A stretch of 64,000 nt of DNA, taken from Gymnothorax reevesii. Taxonomy: Eukaryota > Chordata > Actinopteri > Anguilliformes > Muraenidae. The stretch covers positions 75,975,367 to 76,039,366 of the forward strand of contig CM056580.1 of the NCBI GenBank assembly GCA_029721435.1. Direction: 5' to 3'. Both the position numbers and the translations under genes were made by a program. Shown piece by piece: positions 59,891 to 64,000 of the stretch. The notes under the pieces were generated by a model that saw nothing but the letters and a program-made list of their open reading frames with translations, was not told the origin of the DNA and ran no database searches. Position 1 is the first letter of the stretch, and every line of letters begins with the position of its first letter.

Positions 59891-60676
59891 TGTGACTTGC
59901 AGGTGATAGTGGCTACTTCCTGAGGGAGTGGCTGCTAGTTCCCATCCTGGACCCACAGAATCGTAGTCGGGCAAAACATTCAAAGGAAAACAATACTTAA
60001 TAGCATACAAGAGGCTCTGCACAAAGAAATATTGATCAATGTTCTGACAAAGTCATAAGAGCTTCAGTTATGACATTTAAACAGCTCCAGCCAAGGAGTT
60101 CTAAGTGGACAGAAAATGAGTGCAGGAAAGTAATTAAGCACGTGCCAGAGATCTCGCAGAAACGCAGGGGGAGACAGGTAAAGCTGAGCAGAGCCAAGAA
60201 CAGGGCAATTGCTGAGAGGGAATTAGTATAAATTAATAGCGGTGCAACTTTACAGATTTAACTACAGTAATATACAGTGTACAGTAATATACATATATAC
60301 ATGGATTAGTTGGGTTAGTAGACTATGATACAAAATACAAATGTTAGTCTCGTTAGTAATCAAAGTAGTAAGGCGAAGGAAGAAAACGAGAACTGAAGGA
60401 ATAATATTAAACACCAGAAACCATTAATCACCCAAAGCATGTGAGCACACAGACCAAGGAGAGGGACCGAACCAACTAGAATACGATACAGGGGAGACAA
60501 GCGCAATGGAACCGAAGAATGGTATAAACTGAAAACCTGAGAATAACAATAACCAAAATGAATAAATAAAAGACAAAATCATGAACAATGAACTTGAACA
60601 TAAACATGGACATAAACATGAACCAAAACCATAACCATGACAGGTATCTAGTAAAACTGAAAGAACGATTGTGACA
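59891..60676 (-). mobile_element. Solo LTR, family A, copy 4 (shorter)
   Basis: It shares with the other copies the AGTCGGGCAAAA segment near 59966, the AAGGCGAAGGAAGAAAACGA segment and GGGGAGACAA. The right end is GATTGTGACA; the left end TGTGACTTGCAGG is less certain. Flanking pentamers AACAT and TACAT differ at one base. At 786 bp it has internal deletions relative to copies 1 to 3. Confidence 0.75.
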
Positions 60677-62369
60677 TACATTGCAGAGGATCCATTTAGA
60701 GGAGCAAGTTTGGGTCTTTGAATTACGGAGTGTTATGTGTCTGGTTTGAAAAGAATAATGATTTGTGCTCTGTCTAGAATGTCAGTTTACAACCACTTCA
60801 GTACAAACCAATGGCTAAATGCTTCGGACATATAACCGTTTGGTTCATCAGTACCTGCTGTTCCACTCAAGAATAATGATTGCTTTGAGGCGGCAATATT
60901 TTTTAAAGAGATTGTTTTAAAGAGAATATGAGAGATTGCACCACCGCAGCAAATGTGAGAACATGGCCAACTGAAAACATGTGAAAGTGGATGGAAAAAT
61001 TTACGCAGGAGCTTAAGCTCCATTAACTGTCATTGGCATGTTAAAATTCTTCATGTACAAAGCACCAGAGGAAGCAAGATCAAAAAAATACTTGTGTCCT
61101 GCATTTATGGTCACTCAAGAGAAATAAGCAAATGTATTTAGAAAATAATTCCGCTGTGGGATCATCCAGGTAAAGAGAGGAATTGCTGCTGTACAGAGTG
61201 CAAACAGCTCCTTGATATAATATACTGTCATTTTTCCTGTGGTTGTATGTTTTTACCATCACTGTAGAAACAATCTGATGTTTTTGCTGTAAATCAGTTA
61301 GTCTATGCAGAAACTATTTAGTTTTCTTGTGGGACATTGCTTAGTGCTGGCTTAATGCTCTGAGTCGACAGGTTAAGGTCTCTTCAACACAAAAAGAACA
61401 TTGTATAGGAGTTCAATGAATAGCAGTTACGCCATGCGCTGGACTCAGAGATATAAATTATGTAGAGAGGTAAAGAAAATTCAATCCATTCAGACCGAAA
61501 TACATTTAAAAAACAGCCAGGGGAAGACTGCATCTGTAGAGGGAGAACTAAAACGTTAAATGATAATGATACCACTGTTCTTCTCCATTCTTTAACTTTA
61601 TTACAGATATTCATATGTGATGATGATGTTTTATCATCTATTTTTAATGCACTGAAAGGTTTAAAAACAATAAACAAATGTTCCTCGAAGAAGGATGGGA
61701 GGGGATTTCGGTATTGCACTCTCTACGATCCATAACACAACGAAAAGAATCTAAGCATCTGACGGAATTTCTGTGCGACAGAGTAAAGGCAGAAGCCTAA
61801 GCCGAGTACCCATGATATCCGGTCCCTCGGATTGCACTAAATCAAGAACAGTCATTTATCTAAATGTGATATACCCACACCACATGGCCTTATAATTAAT
61901 TTGGTAAACCTTTGGCAAGTACGACTGTACACAGAAGCACACCGCCAGAAAAAGCAGACGAGCAAATGTTTGGGGCCCGCCAAAAAAATTGGGAAAATGG
62001 GCCCCCGATGGCAACTCAAGTTGGCACATTTTGCAGTGACTGATAAAAACCCAATTAAGCCTCATATAAAGGCATGATAGTGCACCCCCAGTGGGTGCCC
62101 CTTTGAGGAGGTGGGGCGACTTGTGAGAAAACACGGCTCGCCAAACTAACTTACTGACTTCAATTCCACTTGTTAGTGTTAGAAAGTGGAAAAAGCCCCT
62201 CCAGGCCCCTTTTCTTCAAGTTCAAATCGTTGAAATTCTAATGTAAACAAGCCTTTTGATTATATTCCTTGCATTAATACCTACTGCAAATATTGTAATT
62301 ATTGGGTATGTATTAGTTAAAAAGGGGCAGATCAGGTGCAACGTAGATCTGTGCTTGCTCAGGAAAGTG

Positions 62370-62412
<43 letters not shown>

Positions 62413-63599
62413 GCTATTACTATTGTTATCGTTATTGTTATTGTTATATGGATTTTGGTGGAAATCAGAGTGAATCAGAGTGAAAGTGGAAATCAAAGAT
62501 TCAGCTAATGAAGCACACCAGAACAAGCAGTAATCAATGGTATGGAATTCATTTAGCAAAATTGTTTTCATGAGCCTGAGTAATCACAGGCAAAGTGCAC
62601 AGTCTGCCGCAAAACTGTGAGACTGCGTGACTCTTGCTATAAAAATAATCACACATGCAAGTAATATGTTCAAGCATACGGAGTGACATATCGTCAACCA
62701 ACTGTCCACACTTAGCCCCACAGCTGAAAAATATGAAAAAATTTGATTTTTCACTCGACAATCTGGACATTATTTTTATTGAAGGATGACCTCTCTCCTG
62801 ATTGCTGAGCACGTCATAAATTCATCTACGATGGATCCACATTTCCTTTCCATGTCATATCCTTGCGAAAGTTCAAGAAAACAGCCACTTAAGCTTAAAT
62901 TGGAGGATCCATTGCGTGTTCAAACATACACGATCAAATGAAATCAAGGGCTTTCCTGTGACTGTTTGGTTTTCCTTGTGGGAGACTGGTTTTGCCTGCG
63001 GGCATCTGAGACCTTGAGCACACTCAGAATTCACATCTATCATGGATATAGGTTGGTTCACAAGATAATGCGTTATTTATGAAAAGATACACGCCACTAA
63101 AACCATTTATGAATGGTATTATGCTTATTTACCCCCTCACAGAAAGACTTATTTGCATGCCTTGAAGTACACTTTCGCCTTTCCCTTCCCATTAAACCCC
63201 ACCAAAATTCTGCAGCCTATTTATTGGGTAGGCCAGGCCAGTATAACGAAAGTGAAAATTTACAAGGGAATGAAAACAACATGCATGATTTTTGTTTATT
63301 TGTGAATGGGTGGGATTCATTGTCATGAAACTACCATGGAAAGATAGTGTTTGTACTTTGTATTAAAAGGCAGTCTGGGTTATTTGAAGCGCATGTGAGT
63401 TCTTGATACAAAAATTGCACAGCGCCAGCTTTACGTACTGACTCACCCTGTAATGCACAGGTCAACCCAATGTGTTGCAAAATATTTTATGTCAGAGCAC
63501 CAATGCGGGCGAAAGTAAGGCTTTGCGATAGATGAAAATCTGCGTGATGCCGCCCCATGCATTTCTGTTGGCGATAGAGCGAAAATAGAGCCCCTCATC
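60677..63599. other. No gene; ATT microsatellite inside
   Basis: No exon or transposon end is recognised. GGGGCCCGCCAAAAAAATTG near 61972 and nearby GC-rich pieces may be repeat-derived. An ATT tract lies at 62372-62413. Confidence 0.4.
62372..62413. repeat. (ATT)n microsatellite
   Basis: About 14 ATT units are seen, followed by imperfect TTGTTA units. Confidence 0.95.
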
Positions 63600-64000
63600 T
63601 TAACAATCTCTAGAAGCACTGTCTACTTTTCTGGGCTCTGAAGCATCTGCAACGGACCAGCATGCAGTGAAAACATTTAATGTCGGCTGGATCAATATTT
63701 CAGGCCTGTTCTGCAAGAAATGGATGTTGTGTGCTATGGACCAAAGAAGAAAAGAACCATCCATATTGTTACCGCCAATAAACCCAAACACCATGCTTAT
63801 AGTATGGAGTTGTGTCAGTGCCCGTGGCAAGGGTTATTTGCCCTTCTATGAAAGGCACCATCAATGCTGAAAATAACTGAGAGACTTTGGAATGACATAT
63901 ACTGTGTTGAAGACATCTGTTCCAGGGAAGCCCATGCTTATTTCAGCAAGACAATGCAAAACCACATTCTGCACACATTACAACGGCATTGTTGCATAAA
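63600..64000 (+). pseudogene. Tc1-like transposase fragment, cut by window edge
   Basis: The plus strand encodes the middle of a Tc1-like transposase and continues past the window. TKEEKNHP near 63742, SVPVARVICP near 63816 and LFQQDNAKPHSAHITTALLH near 63934-63993 follow the order of the family, and the last contains the second catalytic Asp. At the first catalytic position (about 63689) the Asp is not preserved. Frame changes and stops occur between the segments. It belongs to a third Tc1 subfamily, different in sequence from those at 30-31 kb and 38 kb. Its left limit is unclear and its terminal repeat is not visible. Confidence 0.8.

Overview
This window looks like non-coding DNA from a vertebrate genome, most likely a ray-finned fish. 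The evidence is the repeat content: several Tc1-like transposons with fish-type terminal repeats, hAT and PIF/Harbinger MITEs, long CA/TA microsatellites, and short LTRs of the kind common in teleosts. I found no exon of a host gene that I can name. The open frames present are short, and most fall in repeats or low-complexity DNA. The species assignment is inference from repeat style.

Layout. 0-13 kb: two copies of one solo-LTR family in opposite orientations (2772-3930 minus, 11483-12614 plus), a second solo LTR (11019-11346), a hAT-type MITE (4601-5189) set in a repeat with 152-bp tandem units, another element with 153-bp tandem units (about 6964-7650), and a deleted Tc1 element (7997-8844). 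13-21 kb: copies of a dispersed family (repeat B) at 13.4 and 16.5-18.2 kb, two foldback elements near 15.3-16.1 kb, and a perfect 46-nt palindrome. 21-30 kb: mostly unannotatable DNA, with a deleted Tc1 element that keeps an open DNA-binding-domain frame (24529-25273), a 167-bp CA/CG tract and a hAT MITE with a second MITE inside it. 30-44 kb: three long Tc1-like copies, all with broken transposase genes, a LINE 3' fragment and a lone hAT arm. 43.8-47.1 kb: a large inverted repeat interrupted by a solo LTR that is itself interrupted by a palindromic MITE. 47-64 kb: a composite MITE with tandem arms, a third repeat-B copy carrying a tRNA-like insertion, a TTAA-type MITE, a PIF/Harbinger transposase fragment beside a PIF/Harbinger MITE, a fourth copy of the LTR family, and a Tc1 fragment running off the right edge.

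The sequence is best read as layered transposon insertions in an intergenic or intronic region. The strongest structural calls rest on target-site duplications (CTATA, ACCCG and CTCAA for LTRs; TAA, TTAA and TA for DNA elements) and on comparison of interrupted with uninterrupted copies inside the window. I did not find a new functional system. The most unusual objects are the triple nested insertion at 43.8-47.1 kb, the Tc1 derivative with an intact DNA-binding-only frame, the two unrelated-looking elements with nucleosome-length tandem repeats, and the MITE with three tandem right arms at 50.3 kb.
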